From positions 621,857-685,856 of the forward strand of contig NZ_LN651330.1 of the NCBI RefSeq assembly GCF_000826525.2: a DNA stretch of 64,000 nt, written 5' to 3'. The notes beneath the pieces are model-generated. The model was given only the letters and a program-made list of their open reading frames with translations. It was not told the DNA's origin and did not search any database. Each line of letters opens with the position of its first letter. Within the stretch, counting starts at the first letter, position 1. A program made the position numbers and the translations under genes. Positions 57,332-64,000 of this stretch are shown here, one piece after another. The stretch comes from Mobilicoccus massiliensis. GTDB taxonomy: Bacteria; Actinomycetota; Actinomycetes; Actinomycetales; Dermatophilaceae.

Positions 57332-58042
57332 ATGCGCACCCGTACCGGTATAGGCCTGGCCGTCGCGATGACGACCGTGGCAGTGATGGCAGCAGCCGGC
57401 GTCACGACGACCCCGGTCGCCCGAGCGGAGGAGAGTCCGACGGAGGAACGCCTCGTCGCTCGCGCCGACGTCGACGGCGACGGTCGTCGGGACAGCGTGA
57501 TCCAGACGACGAGCTGGTCCGAGGACGGCACTCGAGCCCACACCACCCTCACGGTCAAGGGATCGGCAGGCCGGACCTCCTCGGTGCGGCTCGGCCTCGA
57601 GGTGTACCCCGAGTTCGACACCCCCTGGGTCGGCGTCGGAATCGTGGACGGCAAACCCGGGGCCGACATCGCCATCGACATCACCGACGACGAGGTCGAG
57701 CGGTTCCGGGTCTTCACGTGGCGGTCGGGCCGCCTCGTCTCCCTCTCACCGCCGGAGTCGCAACGCGGCCACCGCACCGCTGTCTGGCGCGCGATGGACG
57801 GGGAGCAGCCCGGGGGATACCGCTTCTTCACCGTCCGTGGGGTCCGGCACGTCGAACGACTCGTCGGCTCCGATGTCCGCGACCACCCCCGGCGGGAGTT
57901 CCGCGCCGTCCTCACGACCTACAGGTGGTCGAAGAACACCTGGGTGCCCGTGAAGACGCGCCGCACCACCATGCCTGCCACCGAGAAGGCCATCCGCCCC
58001 TGGGCACCCTTCACCGGTACCGGGATGCGGCTGCCGTGGTGA
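57332..58042 (+). CDS. Secreted protein with VCBS/FG-GAP-like repeat
   Basis: 236 residues from ATG 57332 after GAGGGAAGAGGG; an open upstream extension is not supported. A signal peptide (GIGLAVAMTTVAVMAAAGV ... ARAEE) is followed by RADVDGDGRRDSVIQTTSW, a calcium-binding VCBS/FG-GAP-type element, and later VGIVDGKPGADIAIDITDDE, a second similar turn. The rest is beta-rich. Function unknown; probably an extracellular housekeeping or surface protein, not defence. Confidence 0.7.
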   Translation: MRTRTGIGLAVAMTTVAVMAAAGVTTTPVARAEESPTEERLVARADVDGDGRRDSVIQTTSWSEDGTRAHTTLTVKGSAGRTSSVRLGLEVYPEFDTPWVGVGIVDGKPGADIAIDITDDEVERFRVFTWRSGRLVSLSPPESQRGHRTAVWRAMDGEQPGGYRFFTVRGVRHVERLVGSDVRDHPRREFRAVLTTYRWSKNTWVPVKTRRTTMPATEKAIRPWAPFTGTGMRLPW

Positions 58043-58127
58043 TCCGCACCCGCATCGGCGCGCCGCCTCCGGCAGGGGGACGACGGGGCAGTCGAGTCAC
58101 CGCCGACCGACGGGCGCCGGTCAGGAC

Positions 58128-58790
58128 TCACTGCCCGAACAGCCTCCAGTTGGGTCGTGACGCCCGGACCGCTGCGGCGCTTCGGGGGCGAGAGCCGGCG
58201 CGCTGCGTCGCCCCTGTGGCGTCGATGGCGCCATCGCCCGTCGCCGTGACTCCCCAAATGATCCGCTGCCCCTCCCGCCGGAACTCCCCATTGCGGATGA
58301 GCCGGTCGAGGACGGTGGTGATGCCTTCCTTGATGAGGCGGCCCATGCGTCCGTAGCCGAAGAGTTCGGTGACGCCGCGGACGAGTTCGGTCTCGGTGCA
58401 GCCGGGGCGGGCCTGGGAGAGGGTGAGGCGGAGGGCGTTGGCGATCTCCTCGGGGGCGATCTCGTGGATCTTGCGGTGGGCGCGCACGCTGGAGCGGACG
58501 CCGCGGTACGTCGCCGGGTCGACGCCTGCGGGCCAGACGAATTCGTCGTCGCCGACGCGGGTGCGGGGGAGGTCCGCCGGGATCGCCCCCATGATCGCGT
58601 CACGTTTGTCACGCCGCAGGACCCGCTTGCGGAACCGCCGCCCGATCACCGACGACGCCCGCGAGGCGAGCACCGGGCCCTCCGTCGCGACGACGTCGCG
58701 CCACTCCGCCGCGACCTGCACCGTCTGCGCTTGCCCGGCAACCCGTCGATCACGTCGGCACGGGCGATCGCGTCGTCGTGCGCCTGCCGG
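58128..58790 (-). pseudogene. DUF3320 helicase C-terminal remnant
   Basis: Minus strand. The best-preserved part, IMGAIPADLPRTRVGDDEFV, WPAGVDPATYRGVRSSVRAH, EIAPEEIANALRLTLSQA and TELFGYGRMGRLIKEGI, is the DUF3320 domain found at the C-terminus of large DUF4011-type SF1 helicases. No motor domain remains upstream. A frameshift near 58738 joins it to a short piece (GVAGLVLRDFRQAHDDAIA) that then enters a duplicated, artefact-like stretch. A remnant rather than a working gene. Confidence 0.7.
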
Positions 58791-58830
58791 AAGTCCCGCA
58801 GCACGAGACCCGCCACCCCGACCGACTCCA

Positions 58831-59038
58831 CCGCCCGCCGCAGACGCGGCCCGCTCCGCCACCTCGTGAGCCTCGTCTGCGGCGAAAAGACGTTCGAGAC
58901 GGGAGAGGCGGGCCTCCCTGTTCGTCTCTTATTAACATCTCCCAGCCCCCCCCGCCCGCCGCAGACGCGGCCCGCTCCGCCACCTCGTGAGCCTCGTCTG
59001 CGGCGAAAAGACGTTCGAGACGGGAGAGGCGGGCCTCC
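58831..59038. repeat. Direct repeat of 87 bases around an adapter-like spacer
   Basis: Copies 58831-58917 and 58952-59038 are identical; the 34-base spacer between them is AT-rich in its first half and unlike everything around it. On the minus strand the repeat encodes ARLSRLERLFAADEAHEVAE. The spacer resembles a sequencing adapter, so the duplication is probably an assembly artefact. Confidence 0.85.
58924..58950 (+). other. Nextera/Tn5 mosaic-end-like sequence
   Basis: Ungapped, 23 of these 27 bases agree with the Nextera transposase adapter that begins CTGTCTCTTATACACATCT and continues CCGAGCCCAC; mismatches are at 58933, 58934, 58943 and 58949. The adapter sequence is from memory, not a search. 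Most likely residual adapter from library preparation. Confidence 0.75.
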
Positions 59039-59084
59039 ATGTTCGTGAGAGTCGTCGTGAGTGTCGCGGTGAGGGAGGCGAGGG

Positions 59085-59385
59085 CGCTGGGTCTTGGTCA
59101 ACGTCACCCGCACGCCGTCACCGGCGGCGAGGTCGGCCTCCCGGTCGACGTAGCCGATCTCGACGCCCTCGCCGAAGGTCTCCCAAACCAGGGCGAGAAG
59201 CGGGAGCGGGTCGTGGGGTGCGACGAGGATCATGCCGGCTCCCGGGCGAACCTGCGAGCGTGCCCCGAGGATCGCGCCGTGGCGGATCGCGCCGGGGATG
59301 ACCAGGGCGTCCAGCGTGGGCAGCCGGTGTCGTGGCACCCGCAGCCGTGGGTGCCGGGCTCGGTGAGGGGAAGGTCATGGGGCAT
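59085..59385 (-). pseudogene. DUF2249-domain protein, frameshifted
   Basis: From ATG 59385 the sequence reads MPHDLPLTEPGTHGCGCHD with a CxC-x-H pattern, then needs one extra C near 59309 to continue as TLDALVIPGAIRHGAILGAR, QVRPGAGMILVAPHDPLPLL, FGEGVEIGYVDREADLAAGD and VRVTLTKT. This is the DUF2249 fold, linked elsewhere to nitric-oxide or redox responses. The end of the gene is lost in the artefact-bearing region. It lies downstream of an ArsR-type regulator on the same strand. Confidence 0.7.
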
Positions 59386-59460
59386 GGTGTGTCTCCCGCG
59401 TCGTCGGACCCCGCATGAGAGGGAAAAGCCGGTTTGAATAACCCCAGGTCGCGCGCCCGA

Positions 59461-60030
59461 TCACGCGACCTCCACCTGACGTGGAGGGGGATCCACGGGG
59501 AGGGGGCACGTGTAGAACGTCACGCGCTTGGCCTGCGGGTTGCCGGCGCCCACGCGGCGGTAGCGCGCGAAGAGCTCGGCCATGTCGGCCCGCAGTGAGG
59601 CGAGCTGCTCGTCGGTGACGAGGACGAGGTGGTCGTCGAGGCCGCACGCCTCCTGCCAGGCGAGCGGCCACTCCGGGGAGTCCGTGAGCCAGGCGTGCGC
59701 CTTCTCGGTGAAGTGCCCGATGTAGTCACGTGCCAGCCAGTCGAGAGCGGCGTCGTCGTCGTCGGTATCCCCGGTGTCGAAGCTTCGATCCTCCGTCGAG
59801 GCCTCCCAGGCGCGGCGGCGCCCGGTGCCGCCCGCGTCGCGGACGAGGCCCGCCTCGGCGAGGCGCCTCAGGTGGTAGCTCGTCGCCCCGGAGTTCGTGT
59901 CGAGGGCGCGGGCGAGGTCCGTCGCCGTCGAGGGGCCCACCGTGCGGAGCTCGGCGAGGAGGCGGGTGCGCAGAGGGTGCGCGAGGACACGCAGGGCGGA
60001 CGCGTCCGAGGGGTAGGGCGTCGCGGTCAT
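59461..60030 (-). CDS. ArsR-family winged-helix regulator
   Basis: 189 residues from ATG 60030; an upstream in-frame ATG (60069) lies inside the operator-like repeat and is less likely. ASALRVLAHPLRTRLLAELR, ATDLARALDTNSGATSYHLR and RLAEAGLVRDAGGTGRRRAW form the winged HTH. The C-terminal 100 residues (DWLARDYIGHFTEKAHAWL ... RADMAELFARYR) are of the kind found beside transporters or DUF2249 genes. No metal-binding cysteine pair is visible in the HTH. Probably represses its own promoter. Confidence 0.85.
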   Translation of the reverse strand: MTATPYPSDASALRVLAHPLRTRLLAELRTVGPSTATDLARALDTNSGATSYHLRRLAEAGLVRDAGGTGRRRAWEASTEDRSFDTGDTDDDDAALDWLARDYIGHFTEKAHAWLTDSPEWPLAWQEACGLDDHLVLVTDEQLASLRADMAELFARYRRVGAGNPQAKRVTFYTCPLPVDPPPRQVEVA

Positions 60031-60062
60031 GCGTGTCTCCGAGTGTGTGAAACGGAGCGATT

Positions 60063-60096
60063 CATGCACAGAATCTTTGCATAAATCGTGTGCATG
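60063..60096 (-). promoter_or_regulatory. Probable operator of the ArsR-type gene
   Basis: Perfect inverted repeat CATGCACA (60063-60070) and TGTGCATG (60089-60096) in an AT-rich island, with outer GATTC/GAATC arms (about 60058 and 60103). It lies 33-66 bases upstream of the regulator start, the usual place for an autoregulatory site. Confidence 0.65.
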
Positions 60097-60348
60097 GGGG
60101 ACGAATCATCGCGGGAAGGTATGGATCGCTGCAGGTCAGCGTCCTGGAGTGCGAATTTGGGTGCGTTTCGGGGCCGCCGGTAACATTGACCTTCGTTGTG
60201 CGCGTCCGATGTCGCGCCGCTCCGCAGGGTGACCGGGTCCTCGATCCGGGCCGCACCGCCGGGTCCGACATCATCACGCCACGGCGCCCCGACGGTGCCG
60301 AGGTGTACGCACGACCGTTCCATCATCGACCAAGCAAGGCTGATAACC
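60097..60348 (+). promoter_or_regulatory. Leader region of rplM-rpsI
   Basis: About 250 bases without a gene. TTGACC at 60186-60191 is a possible -35 box; the expected -10 position is weak. GC-rich hairpin potential around 60235-60265. It separates the island from the rplM-rpsI operon, which therefore has its own promoter here. Confidence 0.45.
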
Positions 60349-60792
60349 GTGCGTACCTACACCCCCAAGCCGGGCGAGATCGAGCGTAAGTGGCACGTCA
60401 TCGACGCCACCGACGTCGTTCTCGGCCGCCTCGCGTCGCAGGCTGCGCAGCTCCTGCGCGGCAAGCACAAGCCGACGTTCGCCCCCCACATCGACACGGG
60501 CGACTTCGTCATCATCATCAACGCCGACAAGGTCGCCCTCACCGGCGCCAAGCTCGAGCAGAAGAAGGCGTACCACCACTCCGGTTACCCGGGTGGTCTG
60601 CGGGCGACCTCCTACACCGAGCTCATGGCCAAGAACCCGACGCGCGCCGTCGAGAAGGCCATCCGCGGCATGCTGCCCAAGAACTCGCTGGCGCGTCAGC
60701 AGCTCAGCAAGCTCAAGGTGTACGCAGGCGACACCCACCCGCACCAGGCCCAGAAGCCCGAGCCCTTCGAGATCTCGCAGGTCGCCCAGTAA
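60349..60792 (+). CDS. rplM: 50S ribosomal protein L13
   Basis: Early 50S assembly protein. 147 residues from GTG 60349, giving [20 protein letters not shown]; the open upstream part is not conserved. [40 protein letters not shown] and [15 protein letters not shown] are typical. 29 bases before rpsI. Confidence 0.98.
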   Translation: MRTYTPKPGEIERKWHVIDATDVVLGRLASQAAQLLRGKHKPTFAPHIDTGDFVIIINADKVALTGAKLEQKKAYHHSGYPGGLRATSYTELMAKNPTRAVEKAIRGMLPKNSLARQQLSKLKVYAGDTHPHQAQKPEPFEISQVAQ

Positions 60793-60821
60793 TCACTGGG
60801 TGACAAGGCACGAGGAGAACC

Positions 60822-61325
60822 GTGACTGACAACACTCCGGACGTGGAGCTCGAGAACGACGAGCCCACCCTGTCCACCTACACCTCCGAGTCGAGCGCGG
60901 CGCCGGCCGACGAGCAGGTCCGCCGCCCGTCCGCCTCCGCCCCCGGCTCGGCCACGGGTCGCCGCAAGCAGGCCATCGCCCGCGTGCGCATCGTCCCCGG
61001 CTCCGGCACGTGGAAGATCAACGGCCGCACCCTGGAGGAGTACTTCCCCAACAAGGTGCACCAGCAGATCGTCGGCGAGCCGCTCAAGGTCCTCGAGCTC
61101 GACGGCGCGTACGACGTGCTCGTGCGCGTGCACGGCGGTGGCCCCTCGGGTCAGGCCGGCGCGGTCCGCCTCGGCGTGGCCCGCTCGCTGAACGAGGTCG
61201 ATGCCGAGCTCAACCGCCCGGCGCTCAAGAAGGCCGGCTTCCTCACCCGTGACGCCCGCGTCCCGGAGCGCAAGAAGGCCGGTCTCAAGAAGGCCCGCAA
61301 GGCGCCCCAGTACTCGAAGCGCTGA
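60822..61325 (+). CDS. rpsI: 30S ribosomal protein S9
   Basis: 30S head protein whose C-terminal tail touches P-site tRNA. 167 residues from GTG 60822 after CGAGGAGAA. An acidic N-terminal extension of about 45 residues precedes [39 protein letters not shown] and the tail [12 protein letters not shown] are canonical. Confidence 0.98.
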   Translation: MTDNTPDVELENDEPTLSTYTSESSAAPADEQVRRPSASAPGSATGRRKQAIARVRIVPGSGTWKINGRTLEEYFPNKVHQQIVGEPLKVLELDGAYDVLVRVHGGGPSGQAGAVRLGVARSLNEVDAELNRPALKKAGFLTRDARVPERKKAGLKKARKAPQYSKR

Positions 61326-61330
61326 TGCTC

Positions 61331-61370
61331 GGGTGGATCGACGAGCGGCTCGCCCCATGCCGATCCACCC
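61331..61370 (+). terminator. Hairpin after rpsI
   Basis: Perfect 10-base arms 61331-61340 and 61361-61370 with a 20-base loop, followed by GTTCTTC. A likely end of the rplM-rpsI transcript. Confidence 0.7.
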
Positions 61371-61560
61371 GTTCTTCGCACCACAGCGATCCGACAGGCG
61401 TACCATCCAGAGCCCCTGTACTTCCGTTCCGGTTGTACGGGGGCTCTGTGTGTCGAGAGCGGCGAGGGGCCGGGGGACCGCCGTCGCCGCCACCGGGTCG
61501 CCCACCGGCGCACCGTGCGACCCGCATCCCGAAATCCTCGTCTTGAAAGGAGCCATCGAC

Positions 61561-62910
61561 ATGGCTCGACTCTTCGGCACGGACGGTGTCCGTGGCCTGG
61601 CCAACCGGGACCTCACCGCAGAGCTGACCGTCGACCTCGCCGTGGCCGCGGCGCACGTGCTGCGCGCCGAAGGGGAGTTCGCCGGTCACCGGCCCCGGGC
61701 GATCATCGGCCGTGACCCGCGCGCGTCGGGGGAGTTCCTCGCCGCGGCCACGATGGCCGGGCTCGCCTCCGCCGGCGTCGACGTCTACGACGCGGGCGTG
61801 CTCCCGACACCGGCGATCGCGTTCCTCATCGCCGACTACGGCGTCGACCTCGGCGCGATGCTCTCGGCCTCCCACAACGCGATGCCCGACAACGGCATCA
61901 AGTTCTTCGCCCGCGGCGGACACAAGCTCGACGACGCCCTCGAGGACGAGATCGAGCAGCGTCTCGGCGCCGAATGGGAACGTCCGACGGGTGCCGCGGT
62001 GGGCCGCGTGCGTCCACTGACCGACGGCGCGGAGCGCTACATCAGCCACCTCGTCGACGCACTGCCCAACCGTCTCGAAGGCCTGCACGTCGTGCTCGAC
62101 ACCGCCCACGGCGCCGCCAGCGAGGTCGCGCCCGAGGCGTTCCGCCGGGCCGGTGCCCGCGTCACGCAGATCGGCGGCGAGCCGGACGGCCTCAACATCA
62201 ACGACGGCTACGGCTCGACCCACCTCGACAAGATCCAGGCCGCCGTCGTCGAGTTCGGCGCCGACCTCGGCATCGCGGTCGACGGCGACGCCGACCGCTG
62301 CCTCGCGGTCGACGCGAGCGGCCAGGTCGTCGACGGCGACAAGATCATGACGATCCTCGGACTGGCCATGAAGGAGCGCGGCGAACTCGCCAACGACACC
62401 GTCGTCGTCACGGTCATGAGCAACCTCGGCATGCTGCAGGCCCTCGAACGTTCGGGCCTGCGCTACGTGCAGACGGCCGTCGGCGACCGCTACGTGCTCG
62501 AGGAGATGAAGCGCAACGGCCACGCACTCGGCGGCGAACAGTCGGGCCATGTCATCCTCACCGCCCACGGCACGACCGGCGACGGCACGCTCACCGGACT
62601 CATGCTCGCCGCACGCGTCGCCCAGAGCGGTCGCACCCTCGCCGAGCTCGCCGAGGTCATGACCCAGTTGCCGCAGGTCCTCATCAACGTCAAGGGCGTC
62701 GACAAGCTGCGGGTCGACGGCGACGAAGGCGTCCAGGCCGCCGTCAAGGAGGTCGAGGCCGAGCTCGACGGCAGCGGAAGGGTGCTGCTGCGCAAGTCCG
62801 GCACCGAGCCGCTCGTGCGGGTCATGGTCGAGGCCGACACCCAGGAGCGCGCCCAGACCTCCGCCGACCGTCTCGCCGACGTCGTGCGCGAACGGCTCTC
62901 ACTCGGCTGA
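61561..62910 (+). CDS. glmM: Phosphoglucosamine mutase
   Basis: Converts glucosamine-6-phosphate to glucosamine-1-phosphate for peptidoglycan precursor UDP-GlcNAc. 449 residues, family length. ATG 61561 follows GAAAGGAG and starts [19 protein letters not shown]; a longer open frame upstream is rejected. Active-site serine in [18 protein letters not shown], metal loop [13 protein letters not shown], and C-terminal phosphate loop [15 protein letters not shown] are present. Confidence 0.98.
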   Translation: MARLFGTDGVRGLANRDLTAELTVDLAVAAAHVLRAEGEFAGHRPRAIIGRDPRASGEFLAAATMAGLASAGVDVYDAGVLPTPAIAFLIADYGVDLGAMLSASHNAMPDNGIKFFARGGHKLDDALEDEIEQRLGAEWERPTGAAVGRVRPLTDGAERYISHLVDALPNRLEGLHVVLDTAHGAASEVAPEAFRRAGARVTQIGGEPDGLNINDGYGSTHLDKIQAAVVEFGADLGIAVDGDADRCLAVDASGQVVDGDKIMTILGLAMKERGELANDTVVVTVMSNLGMLQALERSGLRYVQTAVGDRYVLEEMKRNGHALGGEQSGHVILTAHGTTGDGTLTGLMLAARVAQSGRTLAELAEVMTQLPQVLINVKGVDKLRVDGDEGVQAAVKEVEAELDGSGRVLLRKSGTEPLVRVMVEADTQERAQTSADRLADVVRERLSLG

Positions 62911-62934
62911 CCGGCCGCTCACACGAGACAGGCG

Positions 62935-62958
62935 GGCCGCCCCCGATGAGGGGCGGCC
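62935..62958. terminator. Bidirectional terminator between glmM and carbonic anhydrase
   Basis: Nine-base arms GGCCGCCCC (62935-62943) and GGGGCGGCC (62950-62958), lying between two converging genes. Confidence 0.75.
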
Positions 62959-62985
62959 GTCACGAGAAGCGACGAGACGACGTGG

Positions 62986-63680
62986 CTACGACGCCGGGAG
63001 TTCTCCGATGTCGCCGGCGACCTCGACGAGCTCGGCGCTGCCGTCGGTCAGCGTGTAGGTGAGGCCCACGATGGCGAGGCGCCCGTCGGCCACCCGATCG
63101 GCACACCCACTGGAGCGCTCGAGGATGAGATGCACGGTCTGCTTGACGTGTTCGGTCATGACGTCGTGCACGTTGCTCATCGGGATCCCGTCGCGCCCCG
63201 CCTTGATGACGCTCGGGATGACGCGTTCGACGAGATCGCGCAGGAACCCGCCGGGCATCGAGCCGCCCTCGAAGGCCTGGATCGTCGCACTGACGGCCCC
63301 ACAGTTGTCGTGGCCGAGGACGACGATGAGCGGGATGTCGAGAACCTCGGCGCCGAACTCCAAGGAGCCCAACTCGGTGGGGCCGACGACGTGACCGGCC
63401 GTGCGGACGACGAACAGATCGCCGAGACCCTGGTCGAAGATCACCTCGGCCGCGACCCGGGAGTCGGAGCATCCGAAGAACGTCGCGAACGGGCGCTGGC
63501 CCTCGGTGAGGTCGGCGCGGCGCGCGGCATCCTGGTTGGGGTGGGCCACGGTGCCCTCGACGAACCGGCGGTTGCCGGCCTTGAGTGCCTGCCACGCCTC
63601 GGCGGGAGTCTGCGGACGCGCGGGCGCCAAAGGCCTGGTGGCCTCGGTGTGCTCAGCGGGTCCGGTGGTGGACGGATCGC

Positions 63681-63684
<4 letters not shown>
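62986..63684 (-). CDS. Beta-class carbonic anhydrase
   Basis: Zinc enzyme interconverting CO2 and bicarbonate. 232 residues. Zinc ligands and catalytic dyad: [12 protein letters not shown] (Cys plus Asp-Arg) and [14 protein letters not shown] (His-x-x-Cys). [20 protein letters not shown] and [12 protein letters not shown] complete the fold. The N-terminal 25 residues are Pro/Thr-rich. Its ATG overlaps the stop of the upstream fumarase gene by 3 bases (ATGA), so the pair is cotranscribed and coupled. Confidence 0.95.

Positions 63685-64000
<316 letters not shown>

Overview
The window is high-GC DNA with strong G/C third-position bias and many GTG starts. It carries the classic tuf / S10-spc-alpha ribosomal gene order of an Actinomycete (probably Micrococcales; the genus cannot be fixed from the sequence). 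Supporting traits are a short-LID adenylate kinase, an infA-rpmJ-rpsM-rpsK-rpsD-rpoA-rplQ cluster, truA, and rplM-rpsI-glmM.

Layout. 1-4.8 kb: 3' part of tuf with a strong terminator, a frameshifted secreted M28 peptidase on the minus strand, a DUF2599 secreted protein and an enoyl-CoA hydratase. 5.1-22.6 kb: the near-continuous ribosomal superoperon rpsJ to rplQ, including secY, adk, map, infA and rpoA. Three of its spacers (after rpsQ, rpsM and rpsD) hold a related hairpin repeat whose stem shows compensatory base changes, and rpoA has a structured leader. 22.9-24.7 kb: a serine beta-lactamase-like exported protein and truA. 60.3-64 kb: rplM-rpsI-glmM, then a beta-carbonic anhydrase translationally coupled to the 3' end of a class I fumarase.

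In many Actinomycetes truA is followed closely by rplM. Here about 35 kb (24.7-60.0 kb) separates them, and most of it looks like a defence island. On the minus strand are a PLD-nuclease/helicase/DUF3427 protein and an McrB-McrC pair. Divergent from these are a SNF2 helicase and a very large adenine methylase matching DrmD and DrmMI of class 1 DISARM, but no separate drmA, drmB or drmC follows. Next come an OLD-like ATPase/TOPRIM gene of different base composition, wrecked pieces of an Upf1/DNA2-type helicase, a nucleotidyltransferase/HTH module like a type IV toxin-antitoxin pair (toxin frameshifted), and an orphan Phd-type antitoxin. The block 44.5-55.4 kb is the most interesting: an Mrr-like endonuclease, a 2136-residue helicase with a DUF1998 region and a C-terminal PD-(D/E)XK-like segment, a UvrD-type helicase with a RelE/ParE-like N-terminus, and a second Mrr-type nuclease, tightly packed on one strand. 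It may be an unnamed multi-helicase/nuclease defence system, or a rebuilt relative of DISARM or Druantia.

Decay is common in and near the island: single-base frameshifts, an internally deleted SDR gene, DUF2249 and DUF3320 remnants, and a tandem duplication inside the helicase remnant. One duplication (58831-59038) encloses a 27-base stretch matching the Nextera/Tn5 adapter at 23 of 27 positions. That points to an assembly artefact and means some nearby frameshifts may be sequence errors. No tRNA, rRNA, CRISPR array, transposase or integrase was seen.
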